From the NCBI RefSeq assembly GCF_009834545.1, contig NZ_CP019427.1, positions 4,284,001 to 4,348,000 of the forward strand: a stretch of DNA of 64,000 nt, given 5' to 3'. Shown piece by piece: positions 9,502-16,685 of this stretch. The notes under the pieces are model-generated. The model did not search any database. It saw nothing but the letters and a program-made list of their open reading frames with translations, and was not told the DNA's origin. The position numbers were made by a program, and so were the translations under genes. How positions within the stretch are numbered: the first letter of the stretch is position 1; each line of letters starts with the position of its first letter. This DNA comes from Pseudomonas sp. S04 (GTDB lineage: Bacteria > Pseudomonadota > Gammaproteobacteria > Pseudomonadales > Pseudomonadaceae).

Positions 9502-10425
9502 TCAGACCGCACTGAATCGCACAGCCCACTGCTGCTGCGCAAACTGCTCGATGATGAAATCGACAAACACCCGGGTCTTGCCCGGTAGCAGTTTGTGCTC
9601 GGCGTAGTAGATGGAAATGTTGCCATCATCGACGTACCAGTCCGGCAACACCCGCTGCAACGTTCCCGCCTGCAGATAAGCCAGCGCAAACGGCATGCTC
9701 ACCAGCGCAATGCCCAGACCCTGGGTCGCCGTGGCACAGGCCGCTTCCGAGTCACTGAGGGTCATCCGCACCTTGAGGTTCAGCGGGCTGTGTTGCTGCT
9801 GGCGACTGGTCAATTGCCAGGAACGTACGCGACCGGTCTGCGGCGAGCGAATCAGGATGCCGTCGTGGTGGCGCAGATCATCCGGTTCGAGCACCGGCGG
9901 TTGGCGTGCCAGGTACTCCGGGGACGCCACCAGCACCCGATGGGCCGGGGTCAGTCGACGGGCGACCACCCCCTGGGGCAGCTCGAAGCCGCCGCCGATC
10001 GCCGCGTCGAAGCCCTGGCCGATCAGGTCGACCTGGCGGTTATCGAAATGCCAATCCGGGTTGATCGCCGGATAGCGCCCCAGGAACTCCCCCAGCAACG
10101 GCACGATGTACAACCGGCCGAACACCGTGCCCATACTGACCTTGAGGGTCCCGGCCGGACGCCCTTCGGCGCTGGCCAGGTTGGCCACCGCATTCTGGAT
10201 CGTATGCAGGCTGGCGCTGACCTCACCGAGAAACAACTGACCGGCCTCGGTCAGCGTCAGGCGCCGGGTACTGCGCTGAAACAGCCGCACACCCAGGCGC
10301 GCCTCCAGCTTGGCGACACTCTTGCCCACCGCCGCCGGGGTCAGGCTCAAGCGTCGTGCAGCCTCGGCAAAGCTGCCGACCTCGGCGCTACGGACGAAGC
10401 ATTCGATACTGCTGAAGGTTTCCAT
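9502..10425 (-). CDS. LysR-family regulator divergent from an SDR
   Basis: A 307-residue LysR-type regulator. The N-terminal helix-turn-helix includes SFAEAARRLSLTPAAVGKSV (about residues 18-37), followed by the substrate-binding effector domain from about residue 90. The start is taken at the ATG at 10425; an upstream GTG would add three residues. It is divergent from the SDR gene at 10551 with 125 bases between, the classical arrangement in which the LysR protein controls the neighbour and itself. The inducer is unknown. Confidence 0.9.
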   Translation of the reverse strand: METFSSIECFVRSAEVGSFAEAARRLSLTPAAVGKSVAKLEARLGVRLFQRSTRRLTLTEAGQLFLGEVSASLHTIQNAVANLASAEGRPAGTLKVSMGTVFGRLYIVPLLGEFLGRYPAINPDWHFDNRQVDLIGQGFDAAIGGGFELPQGVVARRLTPAHRVLVASPEYLARQPPVLEPDDLRHHDGILIRSPQTGRVRSWQLTSRQQQHSPLNLKVRMTLSDSEAACATATQGLGIALVSMPFALAYLQAGTLQRVLPDWYVDDGNISIYYAEHKLLPGKTRVFVDFIIEQFAQQQWAVRFSAV

Positions 10426-10550
10426 GATCGCCACTATAAACTTTTGGTTTACACAGACTATCGCAATCAGGGTCTACTCAGGGGGTAATGGGAAATCAAT
10501 ACTAGGCTCCATCAACCGGGACACTTCGCCTCGGGACTTTGGAGATCGAC

Positions 10551-11297
10551 ATGACCACTCAACCTCTCAGCGGCAAAGTAGCGCTGATCCAGGGCGGCTC
10601 CCGCGGTATCGGCGCGGCCATCGTCCAGCGCCTGGCCGCTGAAGGCGCCGCCGTTGCCTTTACCTACGTCAGCTCCACCGCCAAGGCAAAGGAGCTGCAG
10701 GACAGCATCATTGCCACAGGTGGCAAAGCCCTGGCGATCCAGGCCGACAGCGCCGATGCCGTGGCCATCCGCCAGGCGGTCAATAGCACCGTGCAAACCT
10801 TTGGGCGGCTGGACATCCTGGTCAACAACGCGGGCGTGCTGGCCATCGCTGCGTTGGAAGATTTCAAACTCGAAGACTTCGACCAGACGCTGGCTATCAA
10901 TGTGCGCAGCGTGTTCATCGCCAGCCAGGAAGCCGCACGGCACATGGGCGCCGGCGGTCGCATCATCAACATCGGCAGCACCAACGCCGACCGCATGCCC
11001 TTCGCCGGTGGCGGCCCCTACGCCATGAGCAAGGCCGCACTGGTCGGCCTGACCAAGGGCCTGGCCCGCGACCTGGGTCCACGGGGCATCACCATCAACA
11101 ACGTGCAACCCGGCCCGGTCGACACCGACATGAACCCGGCCCACGGCGAGTTCGCCGAAAGCCTGATCCCGCTGATGGCTGTGGGCCGTTATGGCACCGC
11201 TGACGAAATCGCCAGCTTCGTCGCCTACCTGGCAGGTCCTGAAGCTGGCTATATCACCGGGGCCAGCTTGACCATCGACGGTGGTTTTGGCGCCTGA
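10551..11297 (+). CDS. Short-chain dehydrogenase/reductase
   Basis: A 248-residue NAD(P)-dependent SDR. The N-terminal cofactor motif GGSRGIGAAI, the NNAG motif (LVNNAGVLAI) and the catalytic Ser/YxxxK region (GPYAMSKAAL) are all present, as is the C-terminal GPVDTDMNP segment. It resembles 3-oxoacyl-ACP reductase-like oxidoreductases, but no fatty-acid genes are nearby, so the substrate is unknown. The ATG at 10551 is preceded by GGAG; the TTG at 10539 is less likely. The divergent LysR gene is its likely regulator, and a strong bidirectional terminator follows. Confidence 0.9.
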   Translation: MTTQPLSGKVALIQGGSRGIGAAIVQRLAAEGAAVAFTYVSSTAKAKELQDSIIATGGKALAIQADSADAVAIRQAVNSTVQTFGRLDILVNNAGVLAIAALEDFKLEDFDQTLAINVRSVFIASQEAARHMGAGGRIINIGSTNADRMPFAGGGPYAMSKAALVGLTKGLARDLGPRGITINNVQPGPVDTDMNPAHGEFAESLIPLMAVGRYGTADEIASFVAYLAGPEAGYITGASLTIDGGFGA

Positions 11298-11310
11298 GGC
11301 CTTTACAGGT

Positions 11311-11359
11311 ACAACAAAACGCCGGGTAACCCTGCACAGGTTACTCGGCGTCTTGTTGT
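11311..11359. terminator. Bidirectional terminator between SDR and HAD genes
   Basis: A long stem-loop: ACAACAAAACGCCGGGTAAC from 11311 pairs with GTTACTCGGCGTCTTGTTGT ending at 11359, with few mismatches. It lies between two convergent genes and the arms are A-rich on the left and T-rich on the right, so it can end transcription in both directions. Confidence 0.85.
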
Positions 11360-11373
11360 GCCTGGATCACTGG

Positions 11374-12066
11374 TCAGGCGGTTTCAAGTGCCGGCAAGCC
11401 ATAGGCCTGCAGCGAAAAAGCCTTCAACGAACGCAAGATGCTGTCGGCATGGGCATACTTTTCGTCAGCCATGGCCGCGTCCGGCACCGCTACCGCGGTC
11501 ATCCCCGCCGCTTTCGCCGCAGTGACGCCAAATGGCGAATCCTCGAACACCAGGCAATCCTCAGGCGCTACGCCCAGGCGGCGCGCGGCGGTGAGGAAGA
11601 TATCCGGGGCCGGCTTGGCGGCACCGACTTCAGGGTCGTCGGCGGTGACGATGGTGTCGAACAGCGCGAACCAGTCACGGTGCAAGGTGGTTTTCTGCGC
11701 GAAGGACTGACTCGAAGAACTGGTGCCCACGGCAATCGGAATATTGTTGGCCTGCAAGTGCTCAACCAACTCCCGCGCCCCTGGCATCGCCAGCGCAAGA
11801 GGAAAACGTTCCTGCATCAAGGGTTCGCGAACCCGCAGGAACTCCTCGGCACTGATGGGCAACTCTAGCGCCTGCACCAAATAACGCGCCAGGTCGGCGG
11901 CGCCACGGCCAATGATGTTCTGCTTGATGCTCCAGTCGAACGTACGGCCGTAGCGTTGCGCGATGATCTGCGTGACCTCGGTGTAAATGCCCTCGGTATC
12001 CAGCAACAGACCATCCATATCAAAAATCACGGCCTTGATCGGGCCCAACTCCAGCTGTGCACTCAT
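11374..12066 (-). CDS. HAD-family hydrolase (beta-phosphoglucomutase-like)
   Basis: A 230-residue HAD phosphatase. Motif I is FDMDGLLLDTEG (nucleophile DMDG), motif II is GTSSSS, motif III is the lysine in AAKPAPDIF, and motif IV is FEDSPFGVTAA. The cap domain lies between motifs I and II, as in the GPP/DOG and beta-phosphoglucomutase subfamily, so a small sugar phosphate is the probable substrate. I chose the ATG at 12066; the frame runs 18 codons further without family similarity. Confidence 0.87.
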   Translation of the reverse strand: MSAQLELGPIKAVIFDMDGLLLDTEGIYTEVTQIIAQRYGRTFDWSIKQNIIGRGAADLARYLVQALELPISAEEFLRVREPLMQERFPLALAMPGARELVEHLQANNIPIAVGTSSSSQSFAQKTTLHRDWFALFDTIVTADDPEVGAAKPAPDIFLTAARRLGVAPEDCLVFEDSPFGVTAAKAAGMTAVAVPDAAMADEKYAHADSILRSLKAFSLQAYGLPALETA

Positions 12067-12264
12067 CGCATCTGATCCGTTATCAACACAACATTCCAGG
12101 AACGGCTCAGGTACGGCCATGGCCCTGATCGACCGCGCAACGGTCGAAGAAAGGGTTCAGCAGCATAACGAGCCTGGTTTACATGGGGCAACCATTTGCC
12201 AGTCGCAACATCGACAGCAGGGCCTAGGGTGAATCTCGAGCGCAGGGAAAGCGTGAGACGTTAA

Positions 12265-12280
12265 CTTATTATTTTATAAG
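12265..12280. promoter_or_regulatory. Putative operator of the toxin-antitoxin pair
   Basis: CTTAT-TATTTT-ATAAG is a perfect 5-base dyad within an AT-rich stretch of about 60 bases directly upstream of the toxin gene. TTAACTTAT is also repeated directly at 12261 and 12292. Type II modules are usually autoregulated by the antitoxin at such dyads; binding here is inferred. Confidence 0.45.
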
Positions 12281-12320
12281 ATAACTGTTGATTAACTTAT
12301 GGAAGACTTATTAGACTCTC

Positions 12321-12575
12321 ATGAACGAAATCTACTGGACCCGCAAAGCCGTCAAGCAACTGCTGCGGATACACAGTGACCAGCAACGGAAAATACGCGA
12401 CGCAGTCACGCTGCTCGAACGCATGCCCGATGTGAGCAACGTCAAAGCCCTGGGCCCTCATGCCTATGGCTATCGACTCAGGGTCGGCAACTACCGGGTG
12501 TTATTCGAGTGGGACGGCGCGATCCAGGTGATCAGCATTCAAGAGGTCAAAAAACGCGATGAACGCACCTACTGA
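12321..12575 (+). CDS. RelE/ParE-family toxin
   Basis: An 84-residue basic protein of the RelE/ParE superfamily, which includes mRNA-cleaving and gyrase-inhibiting toxins. The C-terminal block YGYRLRVGNYRVLFEWDG with the following IQVISIQEVKKRDERTY is typical of the RelE fold, including the arginine-rich strand and terminal tyrosine. It overlaps the next gene, an HTH antitoxin, by 17 bases. The toxin-first order is that of higBA-like modules. Which target it attacks cannot be told from sequence alone. Confidence 0.85.
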   Translation: MNEIYWTRKAVKQLLRIHSDQQRKIRDAVTLLERMPDVSNVKALGPHAYGYRLRVGNYRVLFEWDGAIQVISIQEVKKRDERTY

Positions 12576-12882
12576 GATTCAAATCATCAAGGGCCCGGAC
12601 GGCGAGCCGGCCTTTGTGGTCATCCCCTATCAGCAGTACATCAGCCAAACTGGCACTGCCGAGCTGATTCCACACTCGGTGGTCAGCCGCATTGTCGACG
12701 GGGCCACCCCGATCCGCGCGTGGCGCGAGCACCTGAACCTGACCCAGGAAGAGGTGGCCAGGCGCCTGGGCATTTCCCAGCCGGCGTTTGCCCAACAGGA
12801 GGCGGTCAACAAACCACGCCGCGCCACCCGGGAAAAGATCGCCACGGCATTCGGCATCCGCGCCGATCAACTGGAGCTGTGA
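12559..12882 (+). CDS. HTH (XRE) antitoxin
   Basis: A 107-residue partner of the RelE-like toxin. Residues about 55-107 form an XRE-type helix-turn-helix, LNLTQEEVARRLGISQPAFA, that would bind the operator region upstream. The N-terminal 50 residues resemble the short toxin-binding region of such antitoxins. It starts inside the toxin gene, 17 bases before its stop. The DNA-binding domain being C-terminal here suits a combined antitoxin and repressor. Confidence 0.85.
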   Translation: MNAPTEIQIIKGPDGEPAFVVIPYQQYISQTGTAELIPHSVVSRIVDGATPIRAWREHLNLTQEEVARRLGISQPAFAQQEAVNKPRRATREKIATAFGIRADQLEL

Positions 12883-12971
12883 ACCCCGGCTGTGGGAACT
12901 GCCTAGGGCTGCGTTCGTTTGATCTTGGTTTTGTGGCGGCCGTACGCAAAATGTGCGGACAGCCAGATTGA

Positions 12972-13078
12972 CTGTAGGAGCGAGCTTGCTCGCGATGGAC
13001 GTCAACGCTTACCCATGCTGCCTGAATAAACGCGTTGCGTTCAACGCGAGCAAGCCGCAAGCCGGCGCCCGCTCCTAC
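12972..13078. repeat. REPIN with an enlarged second REP
   Basis: The left REP is standard (12972-12998). The right one (13045-13078) contains an extra CCGCAAGCCGGCG-like segment between the two halves of the core, making it about 12 bases longer. The same enlarged form occurs in the left arm of the REPIN at 25150. It fills most of the 216 bases between the antitoxin and the glycine-zipper gene. Confidence 0.8.
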
Positions 13079-13098
13079 CGGTACATCGCAGCGAAGGA

Positions 13099-13464
13099 TC
13101 AGTGACCCTTCTTGCCCATGCTGTTACCCACCGCGCCACCCGCGGCACCGCCCAGGCCGGCGCCGATGGTCGCACCATTCTTGCCGCCCAGCGAACGCCC
13201 GATGACCGAACCACCGGCCGCGCCGACACCACCGCCAATGGCGGCCTTGGTGCGATTACCCTTGTGGGCGCCCGCAGCACCACCGGCAGCGCCGGCTACA
13301 CCCGCGCCAATGGTCGCGCCGGTGCTGCCACCGAGCTTCTGACCCACCACGTTGCCCAACGCGCCACCCAGGCCGCCACCCAACGCCGCGGTGCCATCAC
13401 CGGAAGCCATTGCACCTTGAGCGACCAGAAGCCCCAGAACCAGAGCAGGCAGAGTTAAACGCAT
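13099..13464 (-). CDS. Secreted glycine-zipper protein
   Basis: A 121-residue protein with a signal peptide (MRLTLPALVLGLLVAQGAMA). The rest is glycine- and alanine-rich, with repeated GxxxGxxxG spacing (for example GGGLGGALGNVVGQKLGG) ending in NSMGKKGH. Glycine zippers form tightly packed transmembrane helices; such proteins are found in the envelope of many proteobacteria. The function is not known. The low-complexity composition also produces long open frames on the opposite strand. Confidence 0.8.
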   Translation of the reverse strand: MRLTLPALVLGLLVAQGAMASGDGTAALGGGLGGALGNVVGQKLGGSTGATIGAGVAGAAGGAAGAHKGNRTKAAIGGGVGAAGGSVIGRSLGGKNGATIGAGLGGAAGGAVGNSMGKKGH

Positions 13465-13598
13465 GACATGAACCTCAAACAGAGTATTGAATCGTAGAAA
13501 TGGGCTGCTACTGAAGGGGGGTGTCCAGACGAGGACGCCGCCAACCTTGCTGTGCGCGTGGGTTGGACAGCAATTAGCCGAAGAGTTTTATCGCGGGC

Positions 13599-13625
13599 AA
13601 AAAAAAGCCCGCTGGGGAACGGGCT
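13599..13625 (-). terminator. Rho-independent terminator with no annotated upstream gene
   Basis: On the minus strand AGCCCGTT-CCCC-AGCGGGCT is followed by eight T residues. The stem occupies 13606-13625 and the T-run 13599-13606. It must end a minus-strand transcript starting to its right, where only a 26-codon open frame (13658-13738) is visible before the IS element. Confidence 0.85.
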
Positions 13626-13657
13626 GACAAGACTTGCTTTTAACGGATGAGCTGAGC

Positions 13658-13738
13658 CTACGTTTTGGCTTGTGAAAGAAACGTGAAACACCCCAACCAC
13701 TCCTGGTTACATTGATACAAAATATGACACACCTGCAT
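13658..13738 (-). CDS. Possible 26-residue microprotein
   Basis: A 26-codon frame (MQVCHILYQCNQEWLGCFTF..) starts six bases after a very strong ribosome-binding sequence, GGGAGGAGGGGTGAT. It ends 33 bases before an intrinsic terminator. Three cysteines and aromatic residues make it hydrophobic. I do not recognise the product. The combination of ribosome-binding site, short frame and dedicated terminator suggests a real small gene or leader peptide. The same transcript could instead be a small RNA. The IS4 element lies about 50 bases upstream and may have cut its promoter region. Confidence 0.35.
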   Translation of the reverse strand: MQVCHILYQCNQEWLGCFTFLSQAKT

Positions 13739-13790
13739 ATCACCCCTCCTCCCGCCAAACCGCAGGCACAAAAAACCCCGCACATCGGCG

Positions 13791-15212
13791 TAATGCTGTT
13801 CACTTAAGCATTTGAGCTCACGCCGGGCTTCCTAGAAAATCCGATGCCAGACCTCTGGCATCGGATTTTTTATGTCTGTTCAACAGGACCTGCTCGACCT
13901 CGACGACCTTTTTAACTTCTGCGACCTGAGCACCTTCACCCAAAACATTCCCATCGAGTGGGTAGCGTCTGCGCTCGACCTCTCCAGTCAGGCGACCATT
14001 CGCCGGCGGCGCCTGCCCGCTGATCAAGTGCTGTGGCTAGTGCTTGGCATGGCGTTATTTCGTGACGAGCCGGTTCACGAGGTGGCCAGGCGTTTGAACA
14101 TCTGCGCCCAAGGCCTGGCCTCTGACCATTTGCTGGCGCGCAGTGGTGTAACCGAAGCTCGTAAACGGCTCGGCGCCGATCCTGTTGAGTGGTTGTTCCG
14201 TAAGACCGGCAACCATTGGGGCGCAGAGCGCTATGACGATGATGCCTGGCATAATTTGCAGGTTTTCGCGGTGGACGGTGCGCTTTTTCGCACCCCGGAT
14301 ACGCCCGAGCTTCGAGATCACTTCGGGTCGGGAAACACCCCCAGCGATCGCCAGACACCGTTTCCGATGCTGCGCCTGGTGGCGCTAATGAATGTGCGTT
14401 CGCACGTGATCCTAGATGCACAATTGAGCCCCTACCGACGCAGTGAAATGCGCCTGGCCGACGAGTTTTTGCAGCAGATTCCCGACCACTCGGTGACGCT
14501 GTTCGACAAAGGGTTCTGGGGCGCGGAGCTGCTGTTGAGCCTAAGTAGAACGGGCACCAGCCGTCATTGGTTGATCCCGGCAAAAAAGGGACTGGTCTGC
14601 GAGGAAGTGGCCCGCTACAACCAGCGCGACCGTTTGGTGCGTATGAAAGTCTCGCCACAGGCCAGAAAGCGAAATCCGACTCTTCCCTCGCACTGGGAGG
14701 TACGCGAAGTCAGCTATGAAATTCAAGGCAAAGTGAAAACCGTCATGACGTCCTTGCCGGCCAAGACCTACACCACTAAGGCTGTTGCCAAACTTTATCA
14801 GGAGCGTTGGGAGATCGAGTTGGGTTTCAGGGACATCAAGAGTTCAATGCAACAGAACGCAATGACCTTGCGCAGCAAAAAAATCGAGCTGATCTATCAG
14901 GAAGTGTGGGGGCTGTTGCTGGCTTACAACGTGATTCGCCGGGAAGCGAGCCAAGCGGCGGTGGCGTTTGGTCGAGCGCCTTCGGACATCCGTTTCAAAC
15001 CGGCCTGTCAGTACATCGCCGTGCAATTGATCGTGATGGCAGCAGCCAATCCAGTTTCAGCGACAGGGAGACGCTTGGCGGAACTGAGGGCAGGTATCGG
15101 GGGATTGTTTCTGGATCACCGCCCCAGGCCTTCGAGGCCAAGGACGGTGAAGATTTCAAAGACCCGGTTCCCAGTGGACCGTAAGGCTGCTCCGCTTAAG
15201 TGAACAGCATTA
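13791..15212 (+). mobile_element. Complete IS4-family insertion sequence
   Basis: A 1422-base element with perfect 18-base terminal inverted repeats, TAATGCTGTTCACTTAAG, at 13791-13808 and 15195-15212. It is flanked by an exact 12-base target duplication, CGCACATCGGCG (13779-13790 and 15213-15224). A single intact transposase gene fills it. Perfect ends and duplication indicate recent insertion. Rejoining the flanks restores an intrinsic terminator, ACCCCGC-CGATGT-GCGGGGT plus a T-run on the minus strand, so the element interrupted the terminator of the small gene at 15244-15435. Confidence 0.96.
13872..15203 (+). CDS. IS4-family transposase
   Basis: A 443-residue DDE transposase. The catalytic aspartates lie in FAVDGALFRTP and LFDKGFWGAEL. 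The IS4 signature Y-(2)-R-(3)-E-(6)-K is exact in YQERWEIELGFRDIK. An N-terminal domain of about 100 residues precedes the catalytic core. The frame is intact and its stop codon lies inside the right inverted repeat, so the element should be active. Length and signature match the IS4 subgroup, which makes 10-13 base duplications as seen here. Confidence 0.96.
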   Translation: MSVQQDLLDLDDLFNFCDLSTFTQNIPIEWVASALDLSSQATIRRRRLPADQVLWLVLGMALFRDEPVHEVARRLNICAQGLASDHLLARSGVTEARKRLGADPVEWLFRKTGNHWGAERYDDDAWHNLQVFAVDGALFRTPDTPELRDHFGSGNTPSDRQTPFPMLRLVALMNVRSHVILDAQLSPYRRSEMRLADEFLQQIPDHSVTLFDKGFWGAELLLSLSRTGTSRHWLIPAKKGLVCEEVARYNQRDRLVRMKVSPQARKRNPTLPSHWEVREVSYEIQGKVKTVMTSLPAKTYTTKAVAKLYQERWEIELGFRDIKSSMQQNAMTLRSKKIELIYQEVWGLLLAYNVIRREASQAAVAFGRAPSDIRFKPACQYIAVQLIVMAAANPVSATGRRLAELRAGIGGLFLDHRPRPSRPRTVKISKTRFPVDRKAAPLK

Positions 15213-15243
15213 CGCACATCGGCGGGGTCTGTCGGGTTTTCGA

Positions 15244-15435
15244 TCACTTGCGCAATGGCACGGTGACCCTGGGCATGAACGGTTTACTGGAAGTCCTGCT
15301 CACTGTGGACGCACGGACCTGGCCCGGTTTGCTCGGCGCTTGGCCAAACCCCGAGACGTAATCTGTCTGCCCGCAGTGCACACAGTTGTTGATCGGGTAC
15401 TCAGCGCCATCATCTTCGATGTACGGATTGCTCAT
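15244..15435 (-). CDS. Small protein of unknown function
   Basis: A 63-residue frame beginning MSNPYIEDDGAEYPINNCVH, with one CxxC motif (CVHCGQ). GGGAGG lies ten bases upstream of the ATG at 15435, and a real terminator stood downstream before the IS element inserted there. Both facts support a genuine gene. The frame could extend 19 codons upstream without sign of function. I do not recognise the family; a single CxxC is too little for a zinc ribbon on its own. The C-terminal half is basic and serine-rich. Confidence 0.5.
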   Translation of the reverse strand: MSNPYIEDDGAEYPINNCVHCGQTDYVSGFGQAPSKPGQVRASTVSRTSSKPFMPRVTVPLRK

Positions 15436-15577
15436 CTCTGCGTCCCTCCCTACAGGTCGGTACCGACAAACAAGCGTTTGCCTGAAAAGCACAGACCCTC
15501 AAGAGATTCCAGACTAGCCGGTCATACCCGGACCACCCATTCAAAAAGCCATCCGCCGACGAATGGCCCAAGTCGGG

Positions 15578-15898
15578 TTACTTGAGCTTGACCGCGGTAC
15601 CGGTCACAAAGACCACCAGCATGCTGCCCTTGCCGGAGGGCATGCTGATTTCAAAGTTGACCCCCACCACCGCATCCGCCTGCAGGCTGCGGGCGCGCTC
15701 CTTGAGCTCGTCAGTGGCCTGGGCACGGGCTTCACGCAGGGCTTTCTCGAGGGTCTGGGAACGCCCGCCGAAAAAATCGCGCATGCCGGCAAATATATCC
15801 CGCACCACATTGATGCCCTGCACGGACTCGGCGCTGACGATGTCCAGGTACGCCGCAATCTGCCGACCTTCGATGGAATGGGTAGTGGTGGTGATCAT
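15578..15898 (-). CDS. YbjQ family protein (UPF0145)
   Basis: A 106-residue protein matching the YbjQ/UPF0145 heavy-metal-binding-domain family along its full length: the start MITTTTHSIEGRQI, the block LDIVSAESVQGINVVRDIFA, and the C-terminal ADAVVGVNFEIS. Members form homopentamers and are widespread, but their physiological role is unclear. The helix around residues 50-75 is highly charged. It stands alone, transcribed away from the neighbouring small gene. Confidence 0.88.
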   Translation of the reverse strand: MITTTTHSIEGRQIAAYLDIVSAESVQGINVVRDIFAGMRDFFGGRSQTLEKALREARAQATDELKERARSLQADAVVGVNFEISMPSGKGSMLVVFVTGTAVKLK

Positions 15899-16009
15899 GA
15901 AAACTTCCTTGATGGACTAATGGCGGCCGCGAGGCTGGCCTAAGTCATGGAGACGTACATACTGGGTACTGGCGGCACAGATTCTGCCAGCGAGCGTGCG
16001 GGAGAGTGT

Positions 16010-16204
16010 ATGACGGTCTTTCTACTGCTGTACCTGTGCACCGACGCTTCGCGCAGCGACTGCCAGGTGATTGCCGTTGAACATTGGGTGCAGCCCGATG
16101 CCTATCAACAGTGCGTCGCGGCGGCCAGACAACTGACCAAGGACCTCACCGCGAAAAACCGCCAGAGCAATTATTTCGTCTGTGAAACCCAAGCCAGCCC
16201 ATGA
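16010..16204 (+). CDS. Small hypothetical protein
   Basis: A 64-residue protein beginning MTVFLLLYLCTDASRSDCQV, with four cysteines. GGGAGA lies a few bases before the ATG at 16010; an upstream ATG at 15947 lacks a ribosome-binding site. The N-terminal hydrophobic stretch could be a short signal. The cysteines near the start and in the terminal FVCETQ suggest a small disulfide-bonded periplasmic protein. It ends one base before the convergent lipoprotein gene. I do not recognise the family. Confidence 0.6.
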   Translation: MTVFLLLYLCTDASRSDCQVIAVEHWVQPDAYQQCVAAARQLTKDLTAKNRQSNYFVCETQASP

Positions 16205-16205
16205 G

Positions 16206-16541
16206 CTACAGGCAATCGCGCACCGCCTTGCGCAAGGCCGCCGACTTGGCCCACGGCGGTCCCTGGTACAACGAGACCTTGCTGCCATCCTTGTACTTGA
16301 CGATATCGACGATCTCATCGGCGGTAATGATGCTGGGCGCGTTGATCCGCCAGCCGTTGGAGATCTGGGTCTGGGTAGCCTTGGGCACCTCGCGCTGCCA
16401 GGCTGGCAACACACACGCCGCGTATTCCTTGGGCGGCTTGGCAGTCTCCTTGCTCAGGTTCGGCTCCCCCGGCACCAGCGAGGCCGGTAACGAACACCCC
16501 GCCAATACCACACACCCCAGCGCTGCCATCCATATCCGCAT
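16206..16541 (-). CDS. Small lipoprotein
   Basis: A 111-residue protein with a lipoprotein signal, MRIWMAALGCVVLAGCSLPA; the lipobox is LAGC with the cysteine at residue 16. The mature part contains NGWRINAPSIITADEIVDIV and two further cysteines. I chose the ATG at 16541 because it places the signal directly at the N-terminus; the frame extends five codons upstream. It is probably anchored in the outer membrane. Function unknown, and it does not appear linked to its neighbours. Confidence 0.75.
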   Translation of the reverse strand: MRIWMAALGCVVLAGCSLPASLVPGEPNLSKETAKPPKEYAACVLPAWQREVPKATQTQISNGWRINAPSIITADEIVDIVKYKDGSKVSLYQGPPWAKSAALRKAVRDCL

Positions 16542-16685
16542 GATTGTTCCTTGCACTCAAAGAGGAAAATGTAGCCTCACATTGAGTGCTCAGCCAGCCC
16601 ACCCGGCATCAGGCCAGAACCACCACCCGGGTTGCATGGCCTGGGCCGAATGGATTCACACGCAGCGCCAGGCCAACGCTCCTGC

